Positions 1 to 8,687 are shown, numbered from the stretch's first letter. The stretch is 27,855 bases of DNA from an uncultured Clostridia bacterium (GCA_944377765.1 CALWFX010000055.1:1-27855); one strand, 5' to 3'. Notes: generated by a model not told the origin, from the letters alone. A program made the numbers and translations.

Positions 1-1306
1 ATTTATCATCACTTTCTTGAATTCTTGATTGTAAACTTGCAACATTCTCCTGAAAGTTTTTGATTGAAGTTTCTGTTCTAACTCGCTCTTCCTGACACTT
101 TTGTATGTTATTTACAACTTCTTCATAATGCCTTGCAAATTCACTTTCACTACATCCCAAAAGTCCGACAATTTTATCATTTAATGCAAGTAATTCTTTT
201 TGTTTTTGTGAAATGAAGTTATCTATATCTTTAATTTTTAAACTAATCTCATCATTTTCATTAAAATTATTCTCTTCAACAATTTTGCTTTTCTTAAAGA
301 AGAATAAGCATATAAATATCACAGCCAACGCAATAAAAACACCAAATGCAACAATCAAATATATCAAATTGGTTGCAAAGTAAACCCCAATTCCAACCAG
401 TGAAATTATTAAAGAAATTATTGATAAAATCAAAAATAACTTGTTTTTTTGTGGTTTTTGCATATTTTTTTCAAAATTTTCTTCATTTTTTGATGTTTTG
501 AAGTTGTTTTTTTCTTTTTGTTTTTCATCAATATAAAGCTTTAAAACATCGCTTTGTTTTTCTAAATTCAAATAATCTTTTTGTTTTTCGTCAAGTTTAT
601 CCAACTCTTCTTGATAGCGCTTTGCCTTATCATTATAATAAAGTAAGTCATCTTTAAATTTAGCAATCTTTTTATTTTGTTCATTTTCATTAAGGTATAA
701 ATTATTTAATTCTCTTTTATCTTTTTCAAGGTCAATATTTTTTAATATGCCTTTTATCTCTCTTTCTTTATTCTTAATTTTTTCAACCGCTTTTGACAAA
801 ACTCCAATGTCATCATCACTTAAATTTCCAGTTGAAAGAGTTGCTCTTATATTGTCATTAACTTCACTTTCCAAATGTCTTTGACCAAAAAATATTGTGG
901 CATCAAAAGTATCTTTGCCAGCTCCAAAAAGTTCTTCTCCAATATTTTCAGAAAACAATTTTGATGGCAAATTATTGTCAGCATTAAATAAATAAAATTC
1001 GTCTTTTGTTTGAGTTCCTTTAAAAACTCTTCTTAAAATAAAGTTACCTTTTTCACAACTAAAAACTATTGTTCCACCATAACCTTCATTAACACCAAAA
1101 GGCTGATACTGAGTTCTGTCTGTCAGTTCCTTGGCATTCTTTTTTTTGTTAACCCCAAGCCCATAAAACATTGCCTTAATAAACATGGCAATGGTTGTTT
1201 TTCCATATCCATTTTCTTCGCAAATAGAATTTAATTTTTCATCAAAGCTTAAGTCAACATTTTTTAATTTTCCAAATGCGTCTATATGGCAAGATATCAA
1301 TTTCAT
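1..1306 (-). CDS. yhaN: SMC-like ATPase with mid-protein membrane hairpin (YhaN/SbcC-like), 3' end cut off
   Basis: N-terminal 435 residues of a large ATPase; the reading frame stays open to base 1, so the C-terminal half is outside the window. The start reads MKLISCHIDAFGKL, and a Walker A loop of the form NGYGKTT lies at residues 32-38, as in the AAA_27/YhaN branch of SbcC/Rad50-type proteins. After the ATPase lobe (to about residue 160) the sequence becomes Lys/Glu-rich coiled coil. It is interrupted at about residues 282-335 by two hydrophobic segments separated by a short turn, then returns to coiled coil. Bacillus YhaN has the same membrane hairpin inside the coil. The start ATG overlaps the stop of the upstream phosphoesterase gene (ATGA), so the two are translationally coupled and probably form a nuclease-ATPase complex. 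A role in DNA end processing is inferred from family. YhaN is preferred over SbcC because of the membrane hairpin. Confidence 0.8.
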   Translation of the reverse strand, partial: MKLISCHIDAFGKLKNVDLSFDEKLNSICEENGYGKTTIAMFIKAMFYGLGVNKKKNAKELTDRTQYQPFGVNEGYGGTIVFSCEKGNFILRRVFKGTQTKDEFYLFNADNNLPSKLFSENIGEELFGAGKDTFDATIFFGQRHLESEVNDNIRATLSTGNLSDDDIGVLSKAVEKIKNKEREIKGILKNIDLEKDKRELNNLYLNENEQNKKIAKFKDDLLYYNDKAKRYQEELDKLDEKQKDYLNLEKQSDVLKLYIDEKQKEKNNFKTSKNEENFEKNMQKPQKNKLFLILSIISLIISLVGIGVYFATNLIYLIVAFGVFIALAVIFICLFFFKKSKIVEENNFNENDEISLKIKDIDNFISQKQKELLALNDKIVGLLGCSESEFARHYEEVVNNIQKCQEERVRTETSIKNFQENVASLQSRIQESDDK

Positions 1307-2400
1307 AATGATAAGTCCTCCCCTTTTAACGCTTCAATTCCAATGGTGGCAATTTTTTCCTTTTCGTCATTTGATAAACTGCTATCGGCAAAAACATTCT
1401 TAATAAATTCTCCTTTAAGCGAAAAGGTTTCCTTGGCGTATTTGTCTAAATCAAAATCAACTTTGGTTTCATTCACAATATCAAAATAGAGAAACTTATT
1501 TTCAAATTCTGACTTTAACATATCAATCTGCAAAGGCTCTTCTTCTTTGCGTCTGCCTTTAAAAACAACTTTCACAATGTCATCTTTATTTAACAGTGCA
1601 AAAATTTCCTTCAACTTATTCACAATTTGAAAATAATCAACATTTTGTGTTACATTAAGTTCAATAACACGAAAATCATAACGACTGAAAGGAATAAAAC
1701 TTAAATTTAATTTTCCATTTTCAATATCAAGAAGATAAAATCCTTTTTTCTCGCCAATCTTGCTTACATCGTTAAAATTTCTGCCTTCCAAGCATCCGCT
1801 ATATTGCCAAATGCCTCTTTCATCAATTTTTCCACTTCCACCATTGTGAATATGTCCTAATGCCAAATAATCTATGTTTTTTCCTGCTAAATTATCAGTG
1901 TATATTCCATTAAAATATTGGTCAGAAGTGTTTACTGGTCCATGTAGCATTAAAATATTGAATTTATCTCTTTCAAAACTTATTGTCGAATAAAAGGACT
2001 CATCAAAATATCTTGAAATTGAAGCCCCGCCAACCGAAATATTTTCATTTAAATTTATTCTTTTAAAACTCTCTTGAAAATGAATGAAATTTGCAGGTTT
2101 CTCTTCCAAAGAAAAAGGTATTAACCTTTCGTCATGATTGCCATTGATATAAAAAAACTTTATCTTAGGATGATTTAAGATGACTTTTTTGAAAATTGAT
2201 AATGAATTTTTTGTTGGCACAGCCACATCAAAAATATCGCCACACAAAAGTATTGCTTGCACTTCATTATTTTCAGCAAAATTTGCTAAATCAATGAAAT
2301 TTTGAAGCAGTCTGTTACGCTTAATCTTACGCTTTTCAGCACTTAATCCCTTCATTTCTTTAACATCAATATGAAGGTCTGCACAATGTATTATTTTCAT
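1303..2400 (-). CDS. yhaO: SbcD/YhaO-like metallophosphoesterase (DNA repair nuclease)
   Basis: A 365-residue calcineurin-type phosphoesterase related to SbcD/Mre11. All metal-site motifs are visible: D8-L-H10, GDIFD with D55, GNHDE with N88 and H89, the LHGP histidine, and GHIH near residue 180. The C-terminal 150 residues resemble the capping region of YhaO/SbcD. It is the first gene of a two-gene unit with the YhaN-like ATPase and overlaps it by 4 bases. In this family the phosphoesterase is a Mn-dependent nuclease and the coiled-coil ATPase gates it; that mechanism is family knowledge, not visible here. The ATG at 2400 has no Shine-Dalgarno sequence, while a good -10 box ends only 6 bases upstream, so the message is probably leaderless. 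Confidence 0.88.
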   Translation of the reverse strand: MKIIHCADLHIDVKEMKGLSAEKRKIKRNRLLQNFIDLANFAENNEVQAILLCGDIFDVAVPTKNSLSIFKKVILNHPKIKFFYINGNHDERLIPFSLEEKPANFIHFQESFKRINLNENISVGGASISRYFDESFYSTISFERDKFNILMLHGPVNTSDQYFNGIYTDNLAGKNIDYLALGHIHNGGSGKIDERGIWQYSGCLEGRNFNDVSKIGEKKGFYLLDIENGKLNLSFIPFSRYDFRVIELNVTQNVDYFQIVNKLKEIFALLNKDDIVKVVFKGRRKEEEPLQIDMLKSEFENKFLYFDIVNETKVDFDLDKYAKETFSLKGEFIKNVFADSSLSNDEKEKIATIGIEALKGEDLSL

Positions 2401-2406
2401 AATTTA

Positions 2407-2434
2407 ATTATATCAAAAGACTTTTTAAAATCAA
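2407..2434 (-). promoter_or_regulatory. Sigma-A-type promoter of yhaO-yhaN, very close to the start codon
   Basis: Reading the minus strand, TTGATT (2434-2429), a 16-base spacer and TATAAT (2412-2407). The expected start of transcription, about 7 bases past the -10 box, falls on the A of the ATG at 2400, which predicts a leaderless mRNA. Confidence 0.6.
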
Positions 2435-2450
2435 AATAAATCATTAATAA

Positions 2451-2478
2451 AAAAGACTTTATATCAATAAAGTCTTTT
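2451..2478 (-). terminator. Rho-independent terminator after the beta-repeat protein gene
   Basis: Perfect 12-bp stem (2451-2462 with 2467-2478) and a 4-base loop. On the minus strand it is followed by a T-rich tract. It lies 15 bases past the stop of the 2493-3944 gene and separates it from yhaO. Confidence 0.8.
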
Positions 2479-2492
2479 AAAACTAAATATAG

Positions 2493-3944
2493 TTAAACAG
2501 CATCTTTTAAGTTATATTCCACATTTGAATTTGTGTAAATTGTGATTGTTGCTCTTGAACTAGATTCTTGATTTATAATTAAAGGATTTTTTGTTCCTTC
2601 GTAGCCAATGTTTACTGTAATTTTATCATCACTTAAATATTGACTTTGATTATCTTTTTGATAAGCAGTTGAAGTAAACACTCCTTTATTGGTTACATTA
2701 AATGTAATTTTACCTTTGTTTGAAGTAATGTTCATAATATGATTTAATGCACCTTTAAAACCAATTGTAACATTTGCATTTTCTGTTTGAATAGTATCTT
2801 CTGCATAAGTTGCATTATCAACAAAATTAACATGTAAATTTCCATCTTTCATTGTGGCATTCACAAGTCCATTCATCTCATCAATTTGAACCCAACCGCT
2901 AATTCCTGCAATGTTTGCTTTACCATTTAATTTTCCAATTATTACATCAGGATTTGCATCATTGCTGGAAGACATTGAAAAATCACCATTAATCTCAGTT
3001 ATTCTAACATTTGGAGACATCAATTTATCTTCTGAAGGAGTGAAAGAAAGATTTCCTTGAACTTTGCCAATTTTATAATTTCCCTCATAACAATTTACTT
3101 CAATATTAGAAGCGGTCAAATTGTTTATAACAACACTTCCTTTATCATTGATAATACTTATTTTGCCTTCGCCTGAAGTTTTAACTGTGTCATATTCAAT
3201 TGAACCTTTATTGGTTTTAAGTCTGATATTTCCAGAATTAAGAGAAATTCCATTCAGTCCTGTTGCAATCATAGAACCATTATCAGTTGAAAAACTTACA
3301 CTTGTTGCACCTGCAATTTCTGTGTTTGTGTTAACATATATATTTCCAGAAGATGTTTCTGCGGTTATAGATTTTGGACTTACAGTGTGAGAACCCGGTG
3401 TTGTGCTACCAAGAAAAACATTTCCGCTTGTTGTGTTAATTTGAAAATCTATATTGCTATAATTTCCGCTTGTTGTAACAACTCCATTATTTATCTTATA
3501 CGCAATGTTGATTGTAATTGAAATATCATCTGATAAATACAAAAATCCAACAGGTTCAATAACATCAATGGTTAAAACGCCATCATTTAAAAGAACATCA
3601 TATTTAAATTGTCTTGCTTGACTTGATGTTGCAAAGCCCTTCGCATTATTCACAATTTGAATGCAGTCTTTATTGATATTTTCATGTCTTTGAATGGTAA
3701 CATCAGCAATTGAACAATCAACTTCAATTCTTTTTAAAGTTGTAAAATCAATTGGCGTTTCGCTTTCATCCGTAGTTTTGGTTATCTGATAAGTGTCATT
3801 AGCAGTAAAGTATTGCATCCAAAGAATAGTCTTTCCCGGATTAAACAACAAAACAACTAAAATAATTAAGAAAATGGCGATAAGTAGTAGCACAAATAAA
3901 CCAAAATAGAAAAAGAACCCTTTTCTTATTCCACCTTGAGCCAT
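2493..3944 (-). CDS. Membrane-anchored DUF4097-like beta-repeat protein
   Basis: Starting at the ATG at 3944 (AAAGGAGG eight bases upstream; the longer in-frame start at 3971 has none) this is 483 residues. A basic Gly/Lys stretch precedes one strong hydrophobic segment at about residues 10-35, so it is probably an N-in signal anchor with the rest outside. The extracytoplasmic part consists of short strands rich in Ser, Thr, Asn, Ile and Val with recurring patterns such as TTSGN, ETSSGN and NDKGS. This is the look of the DUF4097 right-handed beta-helix proteins ('putative adhesin' in annotations). No catalytic motif is visible. It is monocistronic, between a perfect consensus promoter and a strong terminator. 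Function is unknown; a surface or envelope-stress role would be a guess. Confidence 0.75.
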   Translation of the reverse strand: MAQGGIRKGFFFYFGLFVLLLIAIFLIILVVLLFNPGKTILWMQYFTANDTYQITKTTDESETPIDFTTLKRIEVDCSIADVTIQRHENINKDCIQIVNNAKGFATSSQARQFKYDVLLNDGVLTIDVIEPVGFLYLSDDISITINIAYKINNGVVTTSGNYSNIDFQINTTSGNVFLGSTTPGSHTVSPKSITAETSSGNIYVNTNTEIAGATSVSFSTDNGSMIATGLNGISLNSGNIRLKTNKGSIEYDTVKTSGEGKISIINDKGSVVINNLTASNIEVNCYEGNYKIGKVQGNLSFTPSEDKLMSPNVRITEINGDFSMSSSNDANPDVIIGKLNGKANIAGISGWVQIDEMNGLVNATMKDGNLHVNFVDNATYAEDTIQTENANVTIGFKGALNHIMNITSNKGKITFNVTNKGVFTSTAYQKDNQSQYLSDDKITVNIGYEGTKNPLIINQESSSRATITIYTNSNVEYNLKDAV

Positions 3945-4036
3945 AGATACCTCCTTTAAAATTTGAAACACTTATAAATCATAAATTTAAATAAGTTATG
4001 TAAATTACAAATTTATATGCGTTGCTATCTAATAAT

Positions 4037-4065
4037 ATTATAACATTATTTGCATATCTTGTCAA
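4037..4065 (-). promoter_or_regulatory. Perfect consensus sigma-A promoter for the beta-repeat protein gene
   Basis: On the minus strand, TTGACA (4065-4060), exactly 17 bases, TATAAT (4042-4037). It lies just past the stop of the alanyl-tRNA synthetase gene and about 90 bases before the ATG at 3944, so the transcript should carry an untranslated leader of about 85 bases. It implies strong, possibly constitutive expression. Confidence 0.88.
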
Positions 4066-4074
4066 GAATAGGCA

Positions 4075-5892
4075 TCAGTCTAAAACAGCCTTAATTCTTC
4101 TTATTCCAGCAGAAGAACTTTCTTCTTTAACAATCTTTAAATGATGAAGGTCGGAAGTGTTTTTTGCATGAGGTCCTCCACAAATCTCTTTTGATACATT
4201 ACCAATTGTGTAAACCTTAACAACTTCGCCATATTTATTTTCAAAAACACCAACAGCCCCACTTTTTCTTGCTTCATCAACACTCATCTCTTCGTAAGTT
4301 ACAGGTATAGCCTTTGAAATTGCATCATTAACAAAATCTTCAAGTTCCTTAATTTCATCCTGAGTCAATTTATGGTCAACATTAAAATCAAGTCTAAGCC
4401 TTTCTGGAGTTATGTTTGAACCTTTTTGCATAACTTGAGAGCCAAACATTTTTCTAAGTCCAGCCATCAAAAGATGTGTTGCAGTATGCAAGCGGGCACT
4501 TTCTTGAGAAGTATCTGCAAGCCCACCTTTAAATGTTCCAGCAGAAGCAGTTCTGCTTTTTTCTTGATGCTCTTCAAAAGCTTTTTTATAGCCTTCTTCA
4601 TCAACATCATAACCCTTTTCCTTGGCAAGTTCTTTTGTAAGTTCAAAAGGAAAACCAAAGGTATCATAAAGTCTAAAACAAGCCTTTCCTGAAATTATAT
4701 TTGGCACAACTTCGCCTTTTGATTTTGCAAATTCTTTATGTTTTTCAATGCCAAAAATAACCTTTTCAAACTCTTTATGCCCTTCTTCAAGAGCCTTAGA
4801 AAATTTTTCAACTTCCTTGTCAAGTTCAATTTTAATAAATTCTCTATTTTTCTTGATATCAGCATAATCTTCGCCATGTCTATCAACATACATATCAATG
4901 ATGTTATTGAAATACTTTGTGTCAAGCCCAATATTTCTTGCGCAGTTGACAGCACGACGAATAAATCTTCTTAAAATGTAACCTTGTCCAACATTGGAAG
5001 GCACAACTCCTTTTTCATCTCCCAAAATAAACATTGAAGAACGCAAATGGTCTGCAATAATTCTGTATGAACGAGTGGCACTTTCATTTTCTTGATATTT
5101 AACTTTTGCCTTGTCGTTGATAAAATCTATAACTTGTTTTAAAATACCACAATCATAAATGGTTTTTGAGCCATTTAAAATCATAACAGTTCTCTCAAGA
5201 CCCATGCCTGTGTCGATGTTTGGTTTTGCAAGTTTTTTAACCTTATCGCCTTCCTTTTCAACAACAAATTGCATGAAAACATCATTCCAAATTTCAATAT
5301 ATTTTCCACAATCGCAGGCAGGAGAACAATCTTTTCCGCATTTTTCTTTGCCAGTATCAAAAAACATTTCACTGTCAGGTCCACATGGTCCAACTCCGCC
5401 ACCAAGCGCCCACCAGTTATGGCTTTTATCAAGATAAAAAACATCTTTGATACCGCATTTTTTCCATGCATTAAAAGCAACATCATCTTTTGGTGCTGTT
5501 TCATCTCCAGCAAACACAGTTGTGGCAAGCCTTTCTTTTGGAATACCCAAATATTTTGGGCTTGTTAAAAATTCATAAGAATATTCTATCATCTTTTCCT
5601 TGTCGCATTCGCCCAAAAACCAGTTGCCAAGCATTTCAAAAGATGTTAAATGACTTGCGTCGCCAACTTCATCAATATCAGTTGTTCTTATACATCTTTG
5701 AATATCACAAATTTTGTTGCCTTCTGGATGTGGTTCGCCTAAAAGATATGGCACAAGTGGATGCATACCAGCAGTTGTGAAAAGCACAGTTGGGTCATTT
5801 TCAGGAATAATTGAATAGCCTGCAATACGCTTAAAGCCTTTGCTTTCAAAAAAGTTAAACCACTTATTTTTAAGTTCAATATCAGTAATCAT
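4075..5892 (-). CDS. alaS: Alanyl-tRNA synthetase, short form lacking the C-Ala domain
   Basis: A 605-residue class II synthetase that charges tRNA-Ala. The catalytic core shows the TTAGMHP region, CIRTTDIDEVGD, the GPCGPDSEMFFD ATP/alanine site and DTGMGLERT. A cysteine cluster (four Cys in about 14 residues, near residue 190) sits before GKYIEIWNDVF. The editing domain follows, with zinc ligands HTATH (H469, H473) and CGGPH (C571, H575). The protein ends 30 residues later; ordinary bacterial AlaRS is about 870 residues and continues with a coiled linker and the C-Ala domain. Short AlaRS of this type is familiar to me from Patescibacteria, and the core wording here resembles it. RBS is AGGAGA, and it has its own promoter. 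No T-box or antiterminator is seen in the 150-base leader region. Whether this is the cell's only AlaRS cannot be told here. Confidence 0.93.
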   Translation of the reverse strand: MITDIELKNKWFNFFESKGFKRIAGYSIIPENDPTVLFTTAGMHPLVPYLLGEPHPEGNKICDIQRCIRTTDIDEVGDASHLTSFEMLGNWFLGECDKEKMIEYSYEFLTSPKYLGIPKERLATTVFAGDETAPKDDVAFNAWKKCGIKDVFYLDKSHNWWALGGGVGPCGPDSEMFFDTGKEKCGKDCSPACDCGKYIEIWNDVFMQFVVEKEGDKVKKLAKPNIDTGMGLERTVMILNGSKTIYDCGILKQVIDFINDKAKVKYQENESATRSYRIIADHLRSSMFILGDEKGVVPSNVGQGYILRRFIRRAVNCARNIGLDTKYFNNIIDMYVDRHGEDYADIKKNREFIKIELDKEVEKFSKALEEGHKEFEKVIFGIEKHKEFAKSKGEVVPNIISGKACFRLYDTFGFPFELTKELAKEKGYDVDEEGYKKAFEEHQEKSRTASAGTFKGGLADTSQESARLHTATHLLMAGLRKMFGSQVMQKGSNITPERLRLDFNVDHKLTQDEIKELEDFVNDAISKAIPVTYEEMSVDEARKSGAVGVFENKYGEVVKVYTIGNVSKEICGGPHAKNTSDLHHLKIVKEESSSAGIRRIKAVLD

Positions 5893-5915
5893 ACTTTCTC
5901 CTAATTAACTTTATT

Positions 5916-5944
5916 ATTTTAACAAACACACGATAAAAATGCAA
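5916..5944 (-). promoter_or_regulatory. Sigma-A-type promoter of alaS
   Basis: On the minus strand, TTGCAT (5944-5939), 17 bases, TAAAAT (5921-5916), 23 bases before the ATG at 5892, leaving room for the AGGAGA ribosome binding site but not for a T-box leader. Confidence 0.75.
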
Positions 5945-6005
5945 GTATTTAATCTAATTGCAAAAAATATTCATAACTTTACAACCAAATATCCCCAAAA
6001 ATTAA

Positions 6006-6031
6006 AATAACCATCAAAAACGATGGTTATT
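6006..6031 (-). terminator. Rho-independent terminator of the ABC exporter operon
   Basis: 10-bp perfect stem AATAACCATC/GATGGTTATT with a 6-base loop, followed on the minus strand by TTTTAATTTTT. It lies 18 bases past the permease stop codon. Confidence 0.82.
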
Positions 6032-6048
6032 ATTGAATATAAATTATA

Positions 6049-7773
6049 TTACAATGGTAAATCTTTCTTATCAAAGCAGAACACGCCAATTATGAAAGTA
6101 ACAAGACCAATACCAAACAAAATTAAGAAATTCCAAATAAACGAAATGCCACCTGATAAAATTGTTGTTGTGTCAAACAAAGTTATTATTGAAAGATAGT
6201 TAAAGAAATTCATTTGGTCAATTCTCATGGCAGATGGAACAACATTAGAGCCAAATAATCCTAAAATTGTGCAAACAAGCATAAACATTGAAATTCCGCC
6301 ACCAATTGAAAGAGAATGTTTTGTTCTGTTGAAAATTGCTGAACACATGAAACAGAAGCCAGCAAAAGCAAACATAGTTAAAAATGCGCCAAGATTAAAG
6401 AGTAAAATTTCTGCAAAATTGATTGCAAAACTATTTCCGCCCACAATCCAAATGGAAACCACACTGACAGCGGTTACCAAAGCAAACATTGTGAAAAGTG
6501 CCATCATAAGATAAAGCATTTGAGTGACAGTTACTGTTCTTCTTCTGGTTGGAGTAGAAAGAACATATGCCATTGAGCCAGAATCAACTTGCCCAGCCAA
6601 AAGCCCATTTGCCACCATAATAACAAACACCATTGGAAGCAAAAGACCAGCAATACGATAGAAAATTGAACCAATAATAAGTCCATAAATATCCATATTT
6701 CCAAGTTCTTCAAGAGCAACAGCAACTTCCTCATCAATTTGGTCTGTAACACTTTGAGTTGCAAGTTTTAAAGCATCTTCTTTTGTTTGACCTTCCGCTA
6801 AGCACAACTCATAGGTTGAAATTGCAGTGTTTGAAATTATTTTTGCAGTGACAGCATATTGTTTTGCTTCAGCATCCTTTTCTTCGTCAGAATCAGCAGT
6901 TGAAGTTGCATAAGTCATTTTATACGCTTGGTCATATATCATTGCATTAACTTTTTCACTTGCTCTATTTTTATAGTTATCTGCATTATAAACATATTCT
7001 GGATTTAAAACACCATCTTGTAAAGCATCGTTTTTATATGTGTCCATTGCATCTTTGGTTAAATTTTGAGCCTGAGTTGCAGAGTCAACAGCAAGTGCTT
7101 CTGTTGCATTTTCTTGTTGCATATAAGTGTCGTATGCAACGTTATAAACAATTTTTAAATATGTGCTTTCTAAGATAGGTCTAATGTCGTTTAATAGAGT
7201 TGCACCATTTTCTTTGTCAATACTTACGCCATTTCCTTCTTCATAAGCCACAAGGAAAGAATCAATTGCCATAACCAAAGTTTTTTCATCAACTTGTTCA
7301 AGCATCTCACCTATTTCTGGATAAAATGAACTCATAGAACTCATAAGGGCAACAACTTCATTAACGCTTTCTGTCCTTATTTTAGTGAGTTCTTCTCCTG
7401 TTGGTTTTTGTCCTTCATGGCTGTTTTGATATTCGCTTATCTTTGTGTCATAGCCACTTGTTAGCACACCCCAAATTGTTTTAAGTGTTCCCTGTTCTTC
7501 TTCATTCAGTTCTTTTGTGTATAGTGTGTTTTCAAGTTCAGTTGTGGTTAAATACGCACTATAACTATCAATCGCATTTTCCTTTAAATACGACTCTTGA
7601 TTTGCCTGTTCAAACACACCTTTCAAACTGTCTCTTATGCCATTAATGTTGATGCTTCCAAGCACAATAATAACAATTGCAAGCATAACGCAAGTTGCAA
7701 GAGTAACTGCAACCCATTTAATCCAGTTTGCCTTAATTGATTGTTTAAAAAGTGCTTTACTAAAATAAACCAT
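6049..7773 (-). CDS. ABC-2 type exporter permease with large extracytoplasmic insert
   Basis: A 574-residue membrane protein and the last gene of a three-gene ABC operon. TM1 is at about residues 17-40. Then comes a soluble stretch of about 310 residues rich in Ala, Glu, Thr and Asn, followed by five hydrophobic segments from about residue 355 to the end (first one GLLLPMVFVIMVANGLLAG; last one ending before FDKKDLPL). The six-TM arrangement with a big loop after TM1, and the LSTPTRRRTV sequence after TM2, fit the ABC-2 permeases that pair with CcmA-like ATPases. RBS is AAAGGAGG; the start lies 2 bases past the preceding gene's stop, so translation is coupled. Substrate cannot be read from the sequence; drug, lipid or peptide export are all possible. 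Confidence 0.82.
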   Translation of the reverse strand: MVYFSKALFKQSIKANWIKWVAVTLATCVMLAIVIIVLGSININGIRDSLKGVFEQANQESYLKENAIDSYSAYLTTTELENTLYTKELNEEEQGTLKTIWGVLTSGYDTKISEYQNSHEGQKPTGEELTKIRTESVNEVVALMSSMSSFYPEIGEMLEQVDEKTLVMAIDSFLVAYEEGNGVSIDKENGATLLNDIRPILESTYLKIVYNVAYDTYMQQENATEALAVDSATQAQNLTKDAMDTYKNDALQDGVLNPEYVYNADNYKNRASEKVNAMIYDQAYKMTYATSTADSDEEKDAEAKQYAVTAKIISNTAISTYELCLAEGQTKEDALKLATQSVTDQIDEEVAVALEELGNMDIYGLIIGSIFYRIAGLLLPMVFVIMVANGLLAGQVDSGSMAYVLSTPTRRRTVTVTQMLYLMMALFTMFALVTAVSVVSIWIVGGNSFAINFAEILLFNLGAFLTMFAFAGFCFMCSAIFNRTKHSLSIGGGISMFMLVCTILGLFGSNVVPSAMRIDQMNFFNYLSIITLFDTTTILSGGISFIWNFLILFGIGLVTFIIGVFCFDKKDLPL

Positions 7774-7775
7774 TT

Positions 7776-8687
7776 TTAGCCTCCTTTCACTTCTTTTGCC
7801 AAAATATCTTTAAAGTGTTTTTCCAAATTGTTTTTCACTTCGGATATAAATTTCAACTTGTAATTTTTAAGAACCTTAAATAATTTGTTTATATCTTTAT
7901 CTTCAATTTGAACAGTAACTTGAAAATATTTTTCTTGGTCACGCACAATATTGAATTTTGTTCTCTTAAATTTTGAATAATCTGTTTTATTTAAAAATTC
8001 AATCTTATAGCTTTTAGTTGTGGAATTTCTAAGAGTAGAAACATCGGCAATATCAATAATTTTTCCATTAAAAATTAATGCCACCCTGTCGCAAGTTTCT
8101 TCAAGTTCGTCAAACATTTGACTACTCATCAAAATTGTTTTACCTTTTTTCTTCTCTTCCTTAATTAATTCCAAAAAAGTTTCACGCATCAATGGGTCAA
8201 GTCCTGTTGTTGGTTCATCCAAAATCAAAATTTCCTTATCTGCCATAAGCGCTGCAACAATGGCAGTTTTTTGTTTCATCCCCTTACTCATTCTTTTCAA
8301 ATTTGCGCTTGGGTCAAGTTGCAGTCTTTTAATTAAACTGTTGGCATACTCCATGTTTTTAAGGTTTAAAAACTCTGCTTGCGTCTTTAAAAACGACATA
8401 CCTGTAAGTAAATCTGGAAAGGCAATTTCACCAGGAATATATGCAACATATTTTTTTATATCATAAGAATCTTTCCAAGCATCCATTCCAAGAACTTTGA
8501 CTTCGCCTTTTTGTGGTTTAATAAAGCCCATAATATGACGAATAGTTGTTGTTTTTCCGCTTCCATTTGTGCCAACAAAGCCAAAAGTCTCTCCGCGTTT
8601 CACATAAAAATTTAAATCAAAAACACCATGATTTTGCCCATAATCTTTTGTAAGGTTGGAAACTTCAATAACTATTTCTTCTTCCAT
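7776..8687 (-). CDS. ABC exporter ATPase B, H-loop histidine replaced
   Basis: A 303-residue nucleotide-binding subunit of the CcmA/multidrug type. Walker A GTNGSGKT is at 39-46, a degenerate signature MSKGMKQ at 133-139 (usual LSGGQ), and Walker B ILILDE at 153-158. The switch or H-loop reads MSSQMF, with Gln190 where almost all ABC ATPases have His; the codon is an unambiguous CAA (bases 8118-8120). The Q-loop position reads YIPGE, as in its neighbour and other members of this subfamily. The C-terminal 100 residues are an accessory domain. Its start overlaps the end of ATPase A by 16 bases, and a GGGGG ribosome binding site lies inside that gene. Probably the less active half of an ATPase heterodimer on the downstream permease. 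Confidence 0.87.
   Translation of the reverse strand: MEEEIVIEVSNLTKDYGQNHGVFDLNFYVKRGETFGFVGTNGSGKTTTIRHIMGFIKPQKGEVKVLGMDAWKDSYDIKKYVAYIPGEIAFPDLLTGMSFLKTQAEFLNLKNMEYANSLIKRLQLDPSANLKRMSKGMKQKTAIVAALMADKEILILDEPTTGLDPLMRETFLELIKEEKKKGKTILMSSQMFDELEETCDRVALIFNGKIIDIADVSTLRNSTTKSYKIEFLNKTDYSKFKRTKFNIVRDQEKYFQVTVQIEDKDINKLFKVLKNYKLKFISEVKNNLEKHFKDILAKEVKGG

Noticed and set aside
4426..5780. Several frames of 66-115 codons on both strands within alaS
   Set aside because: Out-of-frame shadows of a long conserved gene; no RBS or recognisable domain.
5893..6048. T-box or attenuator leader for alaS
   Set aside because: The promoter lies only 23 bases before the start codon, and no T-box signature is present; the only hairpin is the terminator of the previous operon.
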